Made by a program: the position numbers and the translations under genes
Notes under the pieces: generated by a model
What the model was told of the DNA's origin: nothing
Database searches by the model: none
The model's input: the letters and a program-made list of their open reading frames with translations, nothing else
DNA from: Saccharomyces paradoxus
Lineage: Eukaryota; Ascomycota; Saccharomycetes; Saccharomycetales; Saccharomycetaceae
Length of the DNA stretch: 64,000 nt
Direction: 5' to 3'
Assembly: GCF_002079055.1 (NCBI RefSeq)
Contig: NC_047498.1
Span: 248,001 to 312,000, forward strand
In this document: positions 38,362-49,123 of the stretch, one piece after another
Layout of the letters: the number at the start of each line of letters is the position of its first letter
Numbering within the stretch: position 1 is the stretch's first letter

Positions 38362-38847
38362 TTTGTAAATATTCTCTTTTGTTTTCCTTTCGGTACTGGC
38401 TCTCTGCTACTAAAACTAATATTTGTAATAACAGTAGCAGGTGAAGGAAAAGTTGGACAAAGAGCTAAAGTGAACTTTACTAACGTATCGGAAAAGTTGT
38501 AGGAGAAAAAAAATAAAGCAATGCAAAAACCTTGAATTACCTTTTTGTTTATCATTAGGCCTATTTCTTCGAACCGATGACATTTTCCATGGCATTACCA
38601 AGTAACGAAAAATTGCCGTGAAAAAAATTTAGTGTACGGTAACCCGGACTTGTATATTATTAGTTAAAATCACTCATTTTAAAGCAGCTTTGGTGCATTC
38701 TAACAGACTTACAGTCCATGTCACAATTCAATGTATGTGGTGCTCTTCATTAATTCTTGATAGGCTTAGAGTTCTCTATATTTTCTTTGTTTATTATATT
38801 AAGTGTTCATTATTTAAGTAGTTATATATTATATAATACAACCCCGA
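38362..38847 (-). promoter_or_regulatory. EMP70 promoter and RAX2 3' region
   Basis: 486 bp. TA-rich sequence at about 38811-38840, next to the RAX2 stop, is suitable for 3' end formation on the minus strand. I see no clear activator site before EMP70 and no gene. Confidence 0.45.
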
Positions 38848-41800
38848 TTAGACAAACTTCATAAGTTTTTCGGGAGGGACGGTATCAAGCATTTCATTCT
38901 CATCAATTCGCGGTTTAATGGGCTTATAATCACCCTCCGGATCTTTAAACACGTAGGCAAGAATGACGCCTGCAATACCAAGGACAGAAACTGTCCCTAA
39001 TGCTAGTGCAAGACCAATCAAAACAACAAACCCACGATCTATTTTCTTTTTTTTCGATTTTGACGTAGACTCACCGCTGGCTGATGAAGACGGAGACTGG
39101 GATGATGTTGATTGAGGACTTGTCACAGTGATGTTCAAATTGGCGAGTGGAATCTGAGAGTTGAATTCAGTTGAAACGTCTCTATTAATAAAAAATATTG
39201 GATTGTGATTGGAAGTATTAGTTGTTTCTGAGATGAAGTAAGGTGTCCATTTTTGGAAATCAAACAATAAGCTTTGTAAGTTTCCGTACTGCGAAGTGCT
39301 GAAATTACCGTTAAGTAAGAGGATACTACCGTTATCGGCATCATTGGTCGTTCTCTTACTCAAAGTATCTGACTCTATATTTGTGTTTATGGCCGAAACA
39401 GAGCTGATAGAGCTGCCATTACCAGGCAACGAGGTAATATTCCATTCTTGATTTCTATAAATAAATAATGAGGTATCATTCCATGCCACTACGGAGTCTT
39501 TAATAACAATGAACGAATTCAGTTTCCCCTCAGAACCAGTCAATAATGGAATCATAGTAGAATTGGTTAAGTTAAAGGATCCTAAACGTATAGATTGGTA
39601 TTCTTTTGTTTCAAAAAGGCCAGAAATAATTAATTCCGATGCGTTTGTGAACGAAAGCTGAGTGACTTCACCAAAAATCGTGTTATTGAAGAATGTAGAC
39701 CAAGTTTTGCTTTCGTAGTTGTATAGACATAATCCGGAGCAATTCGGTTTAGTCATTTGGAAATCCCCGCCGACAAGTATGCTACAGTTTTTCTCAAAAT
39801 TAACCAATGCATTTATTTTCGCATTCGATCCCAGTGTTTCATTAGCAATCGTGGTCAAATTCCTTAAATTAAAAACGGACAATTCCGCCGTAGCTGAGGA
39901 CTCTGAACCGACAGCTAGCAAAGTTTGATTGTTAGCGTATAGCATTTGAGTAATACTGTTGGACCAATTCCAGGAAGGGTAAACTTTATTAGAAAAATAA
40001 ATCTTGTTCAGAGAATCTATTTCGTATGCATATGCTGTGGCAGACTCATTTAAGTAAGCACCCAAGTAAGGTACAATCCCCCCCTCTAGATTCAGCGCCT
40101 CTACTTTATTTTCATTCAAAAAACGCACAGATCCATTCAAATTACCATATTGCATATGAGATACTGCGCCTGAAAACAAAACATCACCGTTGCCATTGTT
40201 ACCAGCCGCCCAAAGTGACAGACTAAAAGAAGTAGAATTCCATATTTGTACATTGGAAGAGGCATTGACCATGTAATCGTTATTAAGAACAATCAGATCG
40301 TTATTTTCAAGGCTTATATTGATGGCACTAGCCACTGTTTTAGAATGGTTGAGGATATTTTCAAACGATCCATTATACAGAAAAACAGTTGATTGATTAT
40401 CTGAAGAGAGGATGTCCCCAAATATTAGCAAGCCCTCGTTTGTCTTTGTCATACCATGCACATCGCCTTGAATGGTTTGATTTTTACTTGACGTTACTTC
40501 AAAGTCGTCATTAAGGTCAATGATAGAAATCCGGTTGCTCACTCCACCAACAATTAATTTGTTATCGTAAATGTCAGCAAAAAGGGAAGAATTCTTAGGG
40601 TAATTGTTTACTGGGAAAAGGTTAAGGGTGGTATTACCTATCTTTGTCTCATTCGATTTCGCGCCAGTAAAGTTTGATTTTTGGTATTGGAGGATACCAT
40701 TTAATAACGTTTGTCTTTTCGCATTAGTAGACTCCGAAAGAGTGTCAAAAGCATCTAAAGATACAGTAATGACATTAACTTGATCTGCCACGAGTACTGT
40801 TGCTGTGTTACTTGTATAGATTCCGGAGACATACTCCAGAACGATTTCCGGTGAGAAATCCAGATATCCTGAATAGATTTGATCATATTTTAGATTATCG
40901 TTGTTTTGGTAGATCATGTACGTCTTCATCATTGTATTGTTTTGTTGATTCCACATGGTCACATTAACAATACCTCTTGAAGAGCATGTATTATCGTGAA
41001 GACACCCGGGTGTATACATGTTGATAATATAATGACCAGGGTGGATAATGTTTGGGTAAAATTTCACGCGTGGAGTTGGCTCGTTCTGATCTGGAACATA
41101 TTTTGTCGCTATATAACTTTCATCTGTTAGGCCGTTATACCAATCATTGCTCGATAGTGTAGATGACGATGAATCATTGGCCAGCGCGCTGCAGCCATAT
41201 TCGTTAAGCGAATCATTAGCATAAGTAGAGAATGTGTCCTGATAGAGTTCTAAACCGGATAACCCAACACCATTACCGTATGAATTTAATGCTGTGAATT
41301 TTAAAGATGAAACGGGAAGTTCATTCACGAACGCAAAATCTTGGAAATTCGATGACCATTTTACATCTGTGTTGTTGTTATCGATAAAGGTGATCATGTC
41401 CATGGATGAAGATACATTCTGGCTTGCTGATTGTAAAGTAGCTCGACTATACAAAGGGCAAAACTCATCGCAATTCTTCAACTTCCCACTCAGTGGGTCC
41501 AGATACGTCAAATTCATTATACTACTGGACGGATTAGTTAGAATTTGAAATAAAGAGATTTCGCTATCAGAACTTTGAGAATTGTAAAGCCTTATTTTTG
41601 TTGGTGAAACTTCATAAGGTAGATTACAAACCAGAGACCCGGATGTAGCCGGATATAGCCATCCGTTGTTGTTAGAGTCAGGGCAAACTAATGAATTAGA
41701 CGCAAACGTTGTACTTCCCTGGGAATCCCAGGAAGCATATCTCAATGGAATTCGTTGGCCTAGTTCCAATGTGGTAACGTTTAAAGGGGAGGTTGAATTC

Positions 41801-42510
41801 GTGCCGTTATTAAAACTGGTAACAAGCACGGAAGAATCATCCAATGTATAAAATTTCCCTGCAAATAAAATGCTGTCGTCATTTAGCTTGACGATTGAAT
41901 TGACATTAGAGTTTTCACCAAACCCTCCAAAAGGTAAAAGCTGAGTGGTGTTCGATATGGAATCCCAAATGAGGGCACTATGGCCCGTCATGGAGCCATT
42001 ATTGTATGAAAAGTTTCCTCCAAAATAAATAGAAGTGTCATTCACGAGTACAGTCTCGACAGACCCTAACGATTGATTGAATATAGGTACCATAGATAGC
42101 GTCGACAAATTGTATAATATCTGGTTTCCCACAGACATATTGTTTATCGTGCCTGATCCACTTAGGATAAACGAATCAGCGCCGAATGGCGTGATTTTGT
42201 CTATTCGAGTATCATCAGAGGCACCTTCTAACTGAATATAGGTGTTGTTGGAGTAATAAACTAGACCATGCGAACTTGTTTCTGGACCTATTTCTCTGGT
42301 GAAATTTTGCTGGCCTGTATACTCGTAAAAAGATAAGGCGTCTACACCGCCAAGGATTTGCACCGCGTTGCTGTTATCTTGCGATATATTCAAATTGGGT
42401 AGCACATTATCTTCGATGTCCAGGAAAGATTTGATATTCTGCAACTGTGACGCCTTCGATATCTGCACAAGAAAAGGAAATGCGAGTGTCCAGAGGCGAT
42501 GAACAAACAT
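38848..42510 (-). CDS. RAX2: Rax2, bipolar bud-site landmark membrane protein
   Basis: Large N-glycosylated plasma-membrane protein that, with Rax1, marks previous division sites for bipolar budding in diploid cells. The 1220 residues equal the S. cerevisiae length. A signal peptide (1-20) is followed by a very long extracellular region full of Asn-x-Ser/Thr sites and repeated beta-propeller/kelch-like segments of the type LVGGDFQM and LLFGG. One transmembrane helix at about 1162-1187 and a 33-residue cytosolic tail complete it. The stretch just before the membrane is Ser/Pro/Lys-rich. Confidence 0.94.
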   Translation of the reverse strand: MFVHRLWTLAFPFLVQISKASQLQNIKSFLDIEDNVLPNLNISQDNSNAVQILGGVDALSFYEYTGQQNFTREIGPETSSHGLVYYSNNTYIQLEGASDDTRIDKITPFGADSFILSGSGTINNMSVGNQILYNLSTLSMVPIFNQSLGSVETVLVNDTSIYFGGNFSYNNGSMTGHSALIWDSISNTTQLLPFGGFGENSNVNSIVKLNDDSILFAGKFYTLDDSSVLVTSFNNGTNSTSPLNVTTLELGQRIPLRYASWDSQGSTTFASNSLVCPDSNNNGWLYPATSGSLVCNLPYEVSPTKIRLYNSQSSDSEISLFQILTNPSSSIMNLTYLDPLSGKLKNCDEFCPLYSRATLQSASQNVSSSMDMITFIDNNNTDVKWSSNFQDFAFVNELPVSSLKFTALNSYGNGVGLSGLELYQDTFSTYANDSLNEYGCSALANDSSSSTLSSNDWYNGLTDESYIATKYVPDQNEPTPRVKFYPNIIHPGHYIINMYTPGCLHDNTCSSRGIVNVTMWNQQNNTMMKTYMIYQNNDNLKYDQIYSGYLDFSPEIVLEYVSGIYTSNTATVLVADQVNVITVSLDAFDTLSESTNAKRQTLLNGILQYQKSNFTGAKSNETKIGNTTLNLFPVNNYPKNSSLFADIYDNKLIVGGVSNRISIIDLNDDFEVTSSKNQTIQGDVHGMTKTNEGLLIFGDILSSDNQSTVFLYNGSFENILNHSKTVASAINISLENNDLIVLNNDYMVNASSNVQIWNSTSFSLSLWAAGNNGNGDVLFSGAVSHMQYGNLNGSVRFLNENKVEALNLEGGIVPYLGAYLNESATAYAYEIDSLNKIYFSNKVYPSWNWSNSITQMLYANNQTLLAVGSESSATAELSVFNLRNLTTIANETLGSNAKINALVNFEKNCSILVGGDFQMTKPNCSGLCLYNYESKTWSTFFNNTIFGEVTQLSFTNASELIISGLFETKEYQSIRLGSFNLTNSTMIPLLTGSEGKLNSFIVIKDSVVAWNDTSLFIYRNQEWNITSLPGNGSSISSVSAINTNIESDTLSKRTTNDADNGSILLLNGNFSTSQYGNLQSLLFDFQKWTPYFISETTNTSNHNPIFFINRDVSTEFNSQIPLANLNITVTSPQSTSSQSPSSSASGESTSKSKKKKIDRGFVVLIGLALALGTVSVLGIAGVILAYVFKDPEGDYKPIKPRIDENEMLDTVPPEKLMKFV

Positions 42511-42936
42511 TTAATTTCTATATCGTAACAGAGAACAGGAGTGTTGTGATCGTTTTCTCTTGCGTTTCCTTGGTTTCCCAATCGATCCGCTGTATAAATA
42601 TAAAACAAAAGATTATATTAGCTTCTCCTACAAAGCCTAGTCTGGGGGATTATTGAAGCGCACACTTTCCTTCGAGACTTCTGGTGATGACATTTCCACA
42701 TTTCCATATTTTTCTTTTTTTGTATCGCGAAAAAATGGGAAAGAATGGCGTTTCTAACCACTAAAAAAGAGGAATTTCGCCTAATTTGGGAATTTGTCAA
42801 CAAAAATGTCAACCCTATGAGATGTATCTTAGCCTGCGGTGGACTCTTAAAAATATGACAGAATCTAAATTAAAAAAATGGCCTGAAAGCCCCGACTTTT
42901 AGGGTTTTCATTGTTGCTATGTAAATCTATAATTAA
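42511..42936 (-). promoter_or_regulatory. RAX2 promoter and ARP6 3' region
   Basis: 426 bp between two leftward genes. CGCGAAA at 42726-42732 matches the Swi4/SBF core CRCGAAA, about 216 bp before the RAX2 ATG. This is a single, unverified site. No gene is seen. Confidence 0.4.
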
Positions 42937-44253
42937 TTATATCCAATTCTGGTAACCAAATCTGTGTTTGGTACACCAATCAGGACCATGCTCATAATAT
43001 TCTTCTCTTGTGACCCTCGCTTTCTGATAGGAATTAGTCTTCGCAAACTGTGACATCACTTCCCATCCAAACAGAGCACAATCACCTTCGGGCACCGAGA
43101 CATGACAAGTCCAATCTGTGGGTAATTGCCTTTGTAACTCTGCTGCAAGCCGTTGAGCGAAATTGGGAAGATTAAAATTTCCTCCGGTGCATACGATGTT
43201 TCCTACCATGAGAGGTCGTACTATCTCTGGCAGCATGGAAAGGCTCTCTAGAATTGCCTCCACAATGCCTGGTTTTGTAATCTGCGAAATTTCTGGATGG
43301 AAAAAAGTTTCTGGTATTGTGAAAAGCTCATCTGTCAATGTTATGGTCTGTGCATCCTCTGGTAACGGACTGTTTTCTTTTCTAGGGTTTCTTACGTAAC
43401 CAAGAAAGCTTGTTTGGAAGTCAGGAAGCACATATTCTAGTGCATGCTTATCCTTTATTTTGAAACTGTCAAAATAGGACACCGGGCTAACAAATAAACA
43501 TTGTTCTTTGATATTGTTAACAAGTATGGTTTCATCCATCATGTTGTAGTGTCTAAATGATAACGTTTCTTTTAGTAACCCAGTGAGGAAACGGCCCCCA
43601 ATGTCCAATTTTTTTACCGCTTTATAGTACGGTATTCCCTTCAGGACGGGAATAATCCAAGTACAGTTAAAACCAGAGTCAATAACCAATTGGAAATCAT
43701 AGTAATCGCTGTTGGGATTCTGCGCATCCTTGGACTCGCTAGATGTGAATGTCGTGCCGTCTGAACTGCTAGCAACGATGTCGGCGTCTTCGTCCTTGCC
43801 TGAGATTGTTTTCATTTTACCCTTATATGACTTGGTAAATGGTACGAAGACTGCTACAGGAGACTTGAAAAGACTGTCGAATTCATATTCTTCAAATATC
43901 ACCTGGTCAGCATGTTTACTTAGTTCTGGTAAGGTCATACAGCTCTCGCTAGCAACCAAATGATGACCCTTCCCCTCCTTTAGATCAAATCCATCAAACT
44001 CTGAAGGGTTGAAAAGGCAATAATCCCATATACAACTCTCCAGTTCCCATAATGTCAGCTGTCCCAGTTCGTGTGGTCTCCTAAAAGTGATAGACGATAT
44101 ATCCTTGATGTTTTTGATGTGGTTTGATAAATATGACGTCCCAAATTTATCTTTGGCCAATGCATTCAAAGCTCGAAACGGTTCCTTCTTTGTGGAAGGA
44201 CCAAACTTGATTTCGTAGGAGCCGTTATCAATCACAATAGGCGGTGTTTCCAT
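42937..44253 (-). CDS. ARP6: Actin-related protein Arp6, SWR1 chromatin remodeller subunit
   Basis: Conserved nuclear actin-related protein of the SWR1 complex, which exchanges histone H2A for H2A.Z; it binds Swc6 and Swc2. The 438 residues start with the actin phosphate-binding loop form VIDNGSYEIKFG (about 7-18). The central region aligns with the actin fold, including the DSGFNCTWIIPVLKG phosphate-2 loop (about 192-206) and NIVCTGGNFNLPNFAQRL in the adenosine region (about 348-365). The length and conserved C-terminal WCTKHRFGYQNW are as in S. cerevisiae. It is divergent from SMC4. Confidence 0.96.
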   Translation of the reverse strand: METPPIVIDNGSYEIKFGPSTKKEPFRALNALAKDKFGTSYLSNHIKNIKDISSITFRRPHELGQLTLWELESCIWDYCLFNPSEFDGFDLKEGKGHHLVASESCMTLPELSKHADQVIFEEYEFDSLFKSPVAVFVPFTKSYKGKMKTISGKDEDADIVASSSDGTTFTSSESKDAQNPNSDYYDFQLVIDSGFNCTWIIPVLKGIPYYKAVKKLDIGGRFLTGLLKETLSFRHYNMMDETILVNNIKEQCLFVSPVSYFDSFKIKDKHALEYVLPDFQTSFLGYVRNPRKENSPLPEDAQTITLTDELFTIPETFFHPEISQITKPGIVEAILESLSMLPEIVRPLMVGNIVCTGGNFNLPNFAQRLAAELQRQLPTDWTCHVSVPEGDCALFGWEVMSQFAKTNSYQKARVTREEYYEHGPDWCTKHRFGYQNWI

Positions 44254-44511
44254 AGTTCAAATAATCTTGTCTACGAATCTGCCCTTCTTCTCCTTTGATC
44301 CTACATTAATTCTCCTGTTCTTCTTGTTCTACTTTATAATGGTGTTTGTAATTCTGAACGGAAAGTAATTGTTTACAATAATCGCGAAATATATCTATAT
44401 CGATATACATCATCTACCACACCGGAATCGGATTTATTCTAGAAAAGAAGCTCTATAAGAAGCAGCATTACCTTACGACAATAATCAGGTGCAATCAAGG
44501 GAATATATCTG
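44254..44511. promoter_or_regulatory. Divergent ARP6/SMC4 promoter, with forkhead- and SBF-type sites
   Basis: 258 bp. GTAAACAAT on the minus strand (44368-44376) fits the Fkh1/Fkh2 consensus. CGCGAAA (44383-44389) is a Swi4/SBF-like core. Both lie 120-145 bp before the SMC4 ATG, consistent with cell-cycle control of a condensin subunit. They are motif matches only. Confidence 0.45.
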
Positions 44512-47500
44512 ATGTGTGATAGTCCATTGAGTAAAAGACAAAAGCGGGGGGCTGCAGGACGATCAGAATTATCTCTTGACCATGGTGATATCGAACAAGA
44601 ATCACAGGTAGAAAACCGAGTTAATCGCACTGAAAAGACACCAGACCCAAATATTCCTGCGCTGGAAGCATCATATACCAAATCACATACTCCTAGGAAG
44701 CTTGTTTTGAGCTCTGGTGAAAATCGGTACGCCTTTTCTCAACCTACGAACTCAGCAACCACATCACTGCATGTACCGAATTTGCAACCACCAAAAACGT
44801 CTTCTAGGGGCCGCGACTATAAGGCCTATTCTCAATCGCCACCAAGGTCTCCAGGAAGATCCCCAACTAGGAGATTAGAATTGCTCCAGCTTTCGCCTGT
44901 GAAAAATAGCAGGGTTGAACTGCAAAAAATCTATGATAGCCACCAGTCATCGAGCAAGCAACAGGGCAGACTGTTTATTAATGAATTGGTCTTAGAGAAC
45001 TTCAAGTCCTACGCTGGTAAACAAGTAGTAGGTCCCTTTCATACCAGCTTCTCAGCAGTGGTAGGCCCCAATGGTTCAGGCAAATCAAATGTCATCGATT
45101 CGATGTTATTTGTATTTGGATTTAGAGCAAATAAGATGAGACAGGACAGATTGTCCGACCTAATTCACAAATCGGAAGCTTTCCCGAATTTACAATCGTG
45201 TTCCGTAACTGTGCATTTTCAGTACGTTATTGATGGATCCTCAGGTACTTCCCGAATCGATGAAGAAAAACCTAGACTGGTCGTTACAAGAAAAGCATTT
45301 AAAAATAATTCATCAAAATATTATATAAACGAAAAAGAAAGCAGCTACACAGAGGTTACAAAGCTTTTAAAAAATGAGGGTATTGATTTAGATCATAAAA
45401 GATTTTTGATTCTACAAGGTGAAGTAGAGAATATTGCCCAAATGAAACCTAAGGCAGAAAAAGAGAGCGATGACGGATTACTGGAATATTTGGAGGACAT
45501 AATTGGAACTGCCAACTATAAACCGTTAATTGAAGAGCGAATGACTCAGATTGAGAATTTAAATGAAATTTGCCTAGAAAAAGAAAATAGATTTGAAATT
45601 GTTGATAGAGAAAAGAATTCATTGGAGTCAGGAAAAGAAACTGCGTTGGAGTTTTTAGATAAGGAAAAGCAGCTAACACTTTTAAAATCAAAATTATTTC
45701 AATTTAAGTTGTTTCAAAACAACTCTAAGCTTGCCAGTACCTTGGAAAAGATCTCTTCTTCGAATGAGGACCTCGAAACTGAAAAGATGAAATTTCAAGA
45801 ATCTTTGGAAAAAGTGGACGAGGTTAAAGCTCAACGTAAGGAAATAAAAGATCGAATATCATCTTGTGCTTCAAAAGAAAAGACTTTAGTTTTTGAAAGA
45901 AGAGAATTAGAAGGCACCAGAGTTTCTTTAGAAGAGAGAACAAAAAATTTGGTTAATAAAATGGCAAAAGCGGAAAAGACTTTGAAGTCCACCAAAAATT
46001 CGATATCGGAAGCCGAGCACATGCTTGAAGAGCTTCGTGGGCAACAGACTGAACACGAGACAGAGATCAAAGATTTGACTCAATCGTTGGAGGAGGAACG
46101 AAGGATACTTGATGATATTAAGCTATCTTTGAAAGACAAAACCAAGGATATTTCTGCAGACATTATCCGGCATGAAAAGGAACTGGAACCCTGGGATCTT
46201 CAACTTCAGGAAAAAAAATCGCAAATACAATTGGCTGAATCTGAACTATCTTTATTAGAAGAAACTCAGGCTAAGCTAAAAAAAAACGTTGAAACCTTGG
46301 AAGAGAAAGTTCTTGCTAAGAAAACACATAAGCAGGAGCTACAAGGTCTTATTCTCGATCTTAAAAAGAAGTTGAACTCACTCATAGATGAAAGATCACA
46401 AGGTGAAAAGAATTTCAGTTCCGCTCATCTAAAGTTAAAAGAAATGCAAAAGGTTTTGAACACCCACCGCCAACGTGCGATGGAAGCTCGATCTTCTTTA
46501 TCGAAGGCTCAAAATAAAAGTAAAGTTTTAACAGCTTTATCGAGATTGCAGAAGTCTGGACGTATAAATGGATTCCATGGACGTCTGGGGGATTTGGGCG
46601 TTATCGACGATAGTTTTGATGTGGCTATTTCTACTGCCTGTCCAAGACTGGATGATGTGGTGGTCGATACTGTAGAATGTGCACAGCACTGCATCGATTA
46701 CTTAAGAAAAAACAAACTTGGTTACGCAAGATTTATTCTTTTGGATAGGTTACGTCAATTTAATTTACAACCTATCAGTACACCAGAAAATGTGCCAAGG
46801 CTATTCGATTTAGTTAAGCCTAAAAACCCCAAATTCTCAAATGCGTTCTACAGTGTTCTTAGAGACACCTTAGTTGCTCGGAACCTAAAGCAAGCCAATA
46901 ATGTAGCGTATGGGAAGAAAAGATTTAGAGTGGTCACTGTAGATGGGAAATTAATTGATATCTCTGGTACAATGAGTGGCGGTGGTAACCATGTGGCAAG
47001 AGGTCTAATGAGATTAGGAACGAGCCAGTCAGACAAAGTAGATGATTACACCCCGGAAGAGGTGGATAAAATTGAGCGTGAGCTGTCTGAAAGAGAAAGT
47101 AACTTCCGCGTGGCAAACGATACAGTTCATGAGATGGAGGAAGAACTGAAGAAATTGAGGGATCACGAACCAGAACTGGAATCACAAATATCAAGGGCAG
47201 AATTGGAAGCTGATTCCTTAGCGAGTGAATTAACACTGGCAGAACAACAAGTGAAGGAGGCGGAAACGACATACGTCAGGGCAGTCAGTGACAAAGCGCA
47301 GCTAAACATAGTAATGAAAAACTTGGAACGCTTGAGAAACGAATACGATGATTTGCAATCCGAAACAAAAACCAAAAAGGAGAAGATCAAAACCTTGCAA
47401 GGCGAAATCATGAAAGTTGGTGGTACCAGATTGCAGATGCAAAATTCAAAAGTTCAGTCACTTTGTCAGAGGTTAGATATTCTAGTCGCCAAACTTAAAA

Positions 47501-48768
47501 AAGTTAAGTCAGGCTTAAAGAAGTCAGGAGGGGATGTCCTAAAATTTCAAAAACAGCTGAAGAACACTGAAGGAGACGTAGAACTATCATCAAATGAGCT
47601 AAAAATCATCGAAGAAAAACTAAAGCACACAAAACTGGCTTTGTCAGAAAATGACATAAATATGACTGAGACGCTCAACTTGAAAAGAGAATTAAGAGAA
47701 CAGAACGAACAACTGAAGGAAAAAGTAGACGAGATGGAGGAAAATATTGATGAATTCAAATCCCTGGAAATTGAAATGAAAAACAAGTTGGAAAAATTGA
47801 ATTCATTATTGGCGTATATCAAAAGCGAGATAAAACAACAAGAGAAAGGATTAAACGAACTCTCAATTAGGGATGTAATACATACTCTGGAAATGCTTGA
47901 CAATAATCAAATGGACATAATGAAGGAGGATATTGAAGATGATCAGGAAGTTGATCGGGAATACCGATCTTGTGAAACTCAAGTTGAGGGTAAAATACAG
48001 GACGACGAGGATTCTTGTGACAATAAACATTCAATGAACGTTGATGAGACTTCGGATGAGGTTTCCAGAGGAATACCAAGGCTTTCTGAGGATGAATTAA
48101 GGGAATTGGATACAGAACTACTTGAAAGTGAAATTAATGAATTGACATATTACGTCGAAGAGACTAATGTGGATATTGGAGTTTTGGAGGAGTATGCTAG
48201 GCGCTTAGTAGAGTTTAAAAGAAGGAAGCTGGATTTAAATAATGCTGTTCAAAAAAGAGATGAAGTTAAAGAACAGGTAGAAATACTCAAGAAGAAAAGA
48301 TTCGATGAGTTCATGGTTGGCTTCAATATCATATCAATGACCTTGAAAGAAATGTATCAAATGATCACTATGGGTGGAAATGCTGAATTGGAACTTGTGG
48401 ATAGTCTTGATCCTTTTTCCGAAGGTGTCACCTTCAGTGTCATGCCTCCTAAAAAGAGTTGGAGGAATATTACAAATCTTTCAGGTGGTGAAAAAACTCT
48501 AAGTTCCTTGGCTTTAGTTTTTGCTTTACATAAGTATAAACCAACTCCCCTTTATGTCATGGATGAAATCGATGCTGCTTTGGATTTCAGAAATGTGTCA
48601 ATTGTAGCTAACTATATCAAAGAAAGAACTAAGAATGCACAGTTTATTGTTATTTCCCTAAGGAATAACATGTTCGAACTAGCACAACAGCTGGTTGGTA
48701 TTTATAAAAGAGATAACAGAACCAGAAGTACCACAGTGAAAAACATAGATATCTTCAACAGAAACTAA
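44512..48768 (+). CDS. SMC4: Condensin subunit Smc4
   Basis: ATPase arm of condensin, partner of Smc2, with Brn1, Ycs4 and Ycg1; compacts and separates chromosomes in mitosis. The 1418 residues equal the S. cerevisiae length. Motifs in order: an N-terminal disordered tail with seven Ser/Thr-Pro sites (Ser4, Thr43, Thr60, Ser109, Ser113, Ser117, Ser128, likely Cdk targets), Walker A GPNGSGKS at 185-192, and a first coiled coil (about 360-670). The hinge is near 680-835, including NGFHGRLGDLG. A second coiled coil follows (about 880-1225), then the signature LSGGEK at 1323-1328 and Walker B YVMDEIDAALD near 1346-1356. Confidence 0.98.
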   Translation: MCDSPLSKRQKRGAAGRSELSLDHGDIEQESQVENRVNRTEKTPDPNIPALEASYTKSHTPRKLVLSSGENRYAFSQPTNSATTSLHVPNLQPPKTSSRGRDYKAYSQSPPRSPGRSPTRRLELLQLSPVKNSRVELQKIYDSHQSSSKQQGRLFINELVLENFKSYAGKQVVGPFHTSFSAVVGPNGSGKSNVIDSMLFVFGFRANKMRQDRLSDLIHKSEAFPNLQSCSVTVHFQYVIDGSSGTSRIDEEKPRLVVTRKAFKNNSSKYYINEKESSYTEVTKLLKNEGIDLDHKRFLILQGEVENIAQMKPKAEKESDDGLLEYLEDIIGTANYKPLIEERMTQIENLNEICLEKENRFEIVDREKNSLESGKETALEFLDKEKQLTLLKSKLFQFKLFQNNSKLASTLEKISSSNEDLETEKMKFQESLEKVDEVKAQRKEIKDRISSCASKEKTLVFERRELEGTRVSLEERTKNLVNKMAKAEKTLKSTKNSISEAEHMLEELRGQQTEHETEIKDLTQSLEEERRILDDIKLSLKDKTKDISADIIRHEKELEPWDLQLQEKKSQIQLAESELSLLEETQAKLKKNVETLEEKVLAKKTHKQELQGLILDLKKKLNSLIDERSQGEKNFSSAHLKLKEMQKVLNTHRQRAMEARSSLSKAQNKSKVLTALSRLQKSGRINGFHGRLGDLGVIDDSFDVAISTACPRLDDVVVDTVECAQHCIDYLRKNKLGYARFILLDRLRQFNLQPISTPENVPRLFDLVKPKNPKFSNAFYSVLRDTLVARNLKQANNVAYGKKRFRVVTVDGKLIDISGTMSGGGNHVARGLMRLGTSQSDKVDDYTPEEVDKIERELSERESNFRVANDTVHEMEEELKKLRDHEPELESQISRAELEADSLASELTLAEQQVKEAETTYVRAVSDKAQLNIVMKNLERLRNEYDDLQSETKTKKEKIKTLQGEIMKVGGTRLQMQNSKVQSLCQRLDILVAKLKKVKSGLKKSGGDVLKFQKQLKNTEGDVELSSNELKIIEEKLKHTKLALSENDINMTETLNLKRELREQNEQLKEKVDEMEENIDEFKSLEIEMKNKLEKLNSLLAYIKSEIKQQEKGLNELSIRDVIHTLEMLDNNQMDIMKEDIEDDQEVDREYRSCETQVEGKIQDDEDSCDNKHSMNVDETSDEVSRGIPRLSEDELRELDTELLESEINELTYYVEETNVDIGVLEEYARRLVEFKRRKLDLNNAVQKRDEVKEQVEILKKKRFDEFMVGFNIISMTLKEMYQMITMGGNAELELVDSLDPFSEGVTFSVMPPKKSWRNITNLSGGEKTLSSLALVFALHKYKPTPLYVMDEIDAALDFRNVSIVANYIKERTKNAQFIVISLRNNMFELAQQLVGIYKRDNRTRSTTVKNIDIFNRN

Positions 48769-49123
48769 TTGGTACACTAATCAATTAAAGAGCACTTCTC
48801 TGGTTGGAATATCCATTGCTATCAAAATAGTAGATTCCCGCCTATTAATATTCTTATGCCCAAGAGTTGGGAATTGAAAGGAAATAAAAAATCAAATAAA
48901 AAATCAATCATCATGCACCAGAAATAGAAAAATACATATATACTTAAGCAACACTAAGATTGCAACTTGAAACCAAGTTTTGGTAAAAATTAAATGCAAG
49001 ATTTACAAATATGAGGTGTAGGGAGTGTATACTATATGCAGATATCAAATAGTTAAAAACTAATGAAATGTAAACTAGAAATATGGTGTTCGGAACTTTT
49101 CAATATAATTAGGAACGACACGG
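48769..49123. other. Convergent SMC4/CSF1 3' spacer
   Basis: 355 bp between converging genes. AT-rich, with short direct repeats of AAATAAAAAATCAA type near 48890 and TA-rich 3' end signals. No gene is seen. Confidence 0.5.

Noticed and set aside
38289-38601. Two minus-strand frames upstream of EMP70
   Set aside because: They overlap the EMP70 signal-peptide coding region in another frame and the promoter; no coding character.
38635-38645. Possible Reb1 site (GGTAACCCGG) upstream of EMP70
   Set aside because: The core reads TAACCCG rather than TTACCCG, so it does not match the Reb1 consensus.
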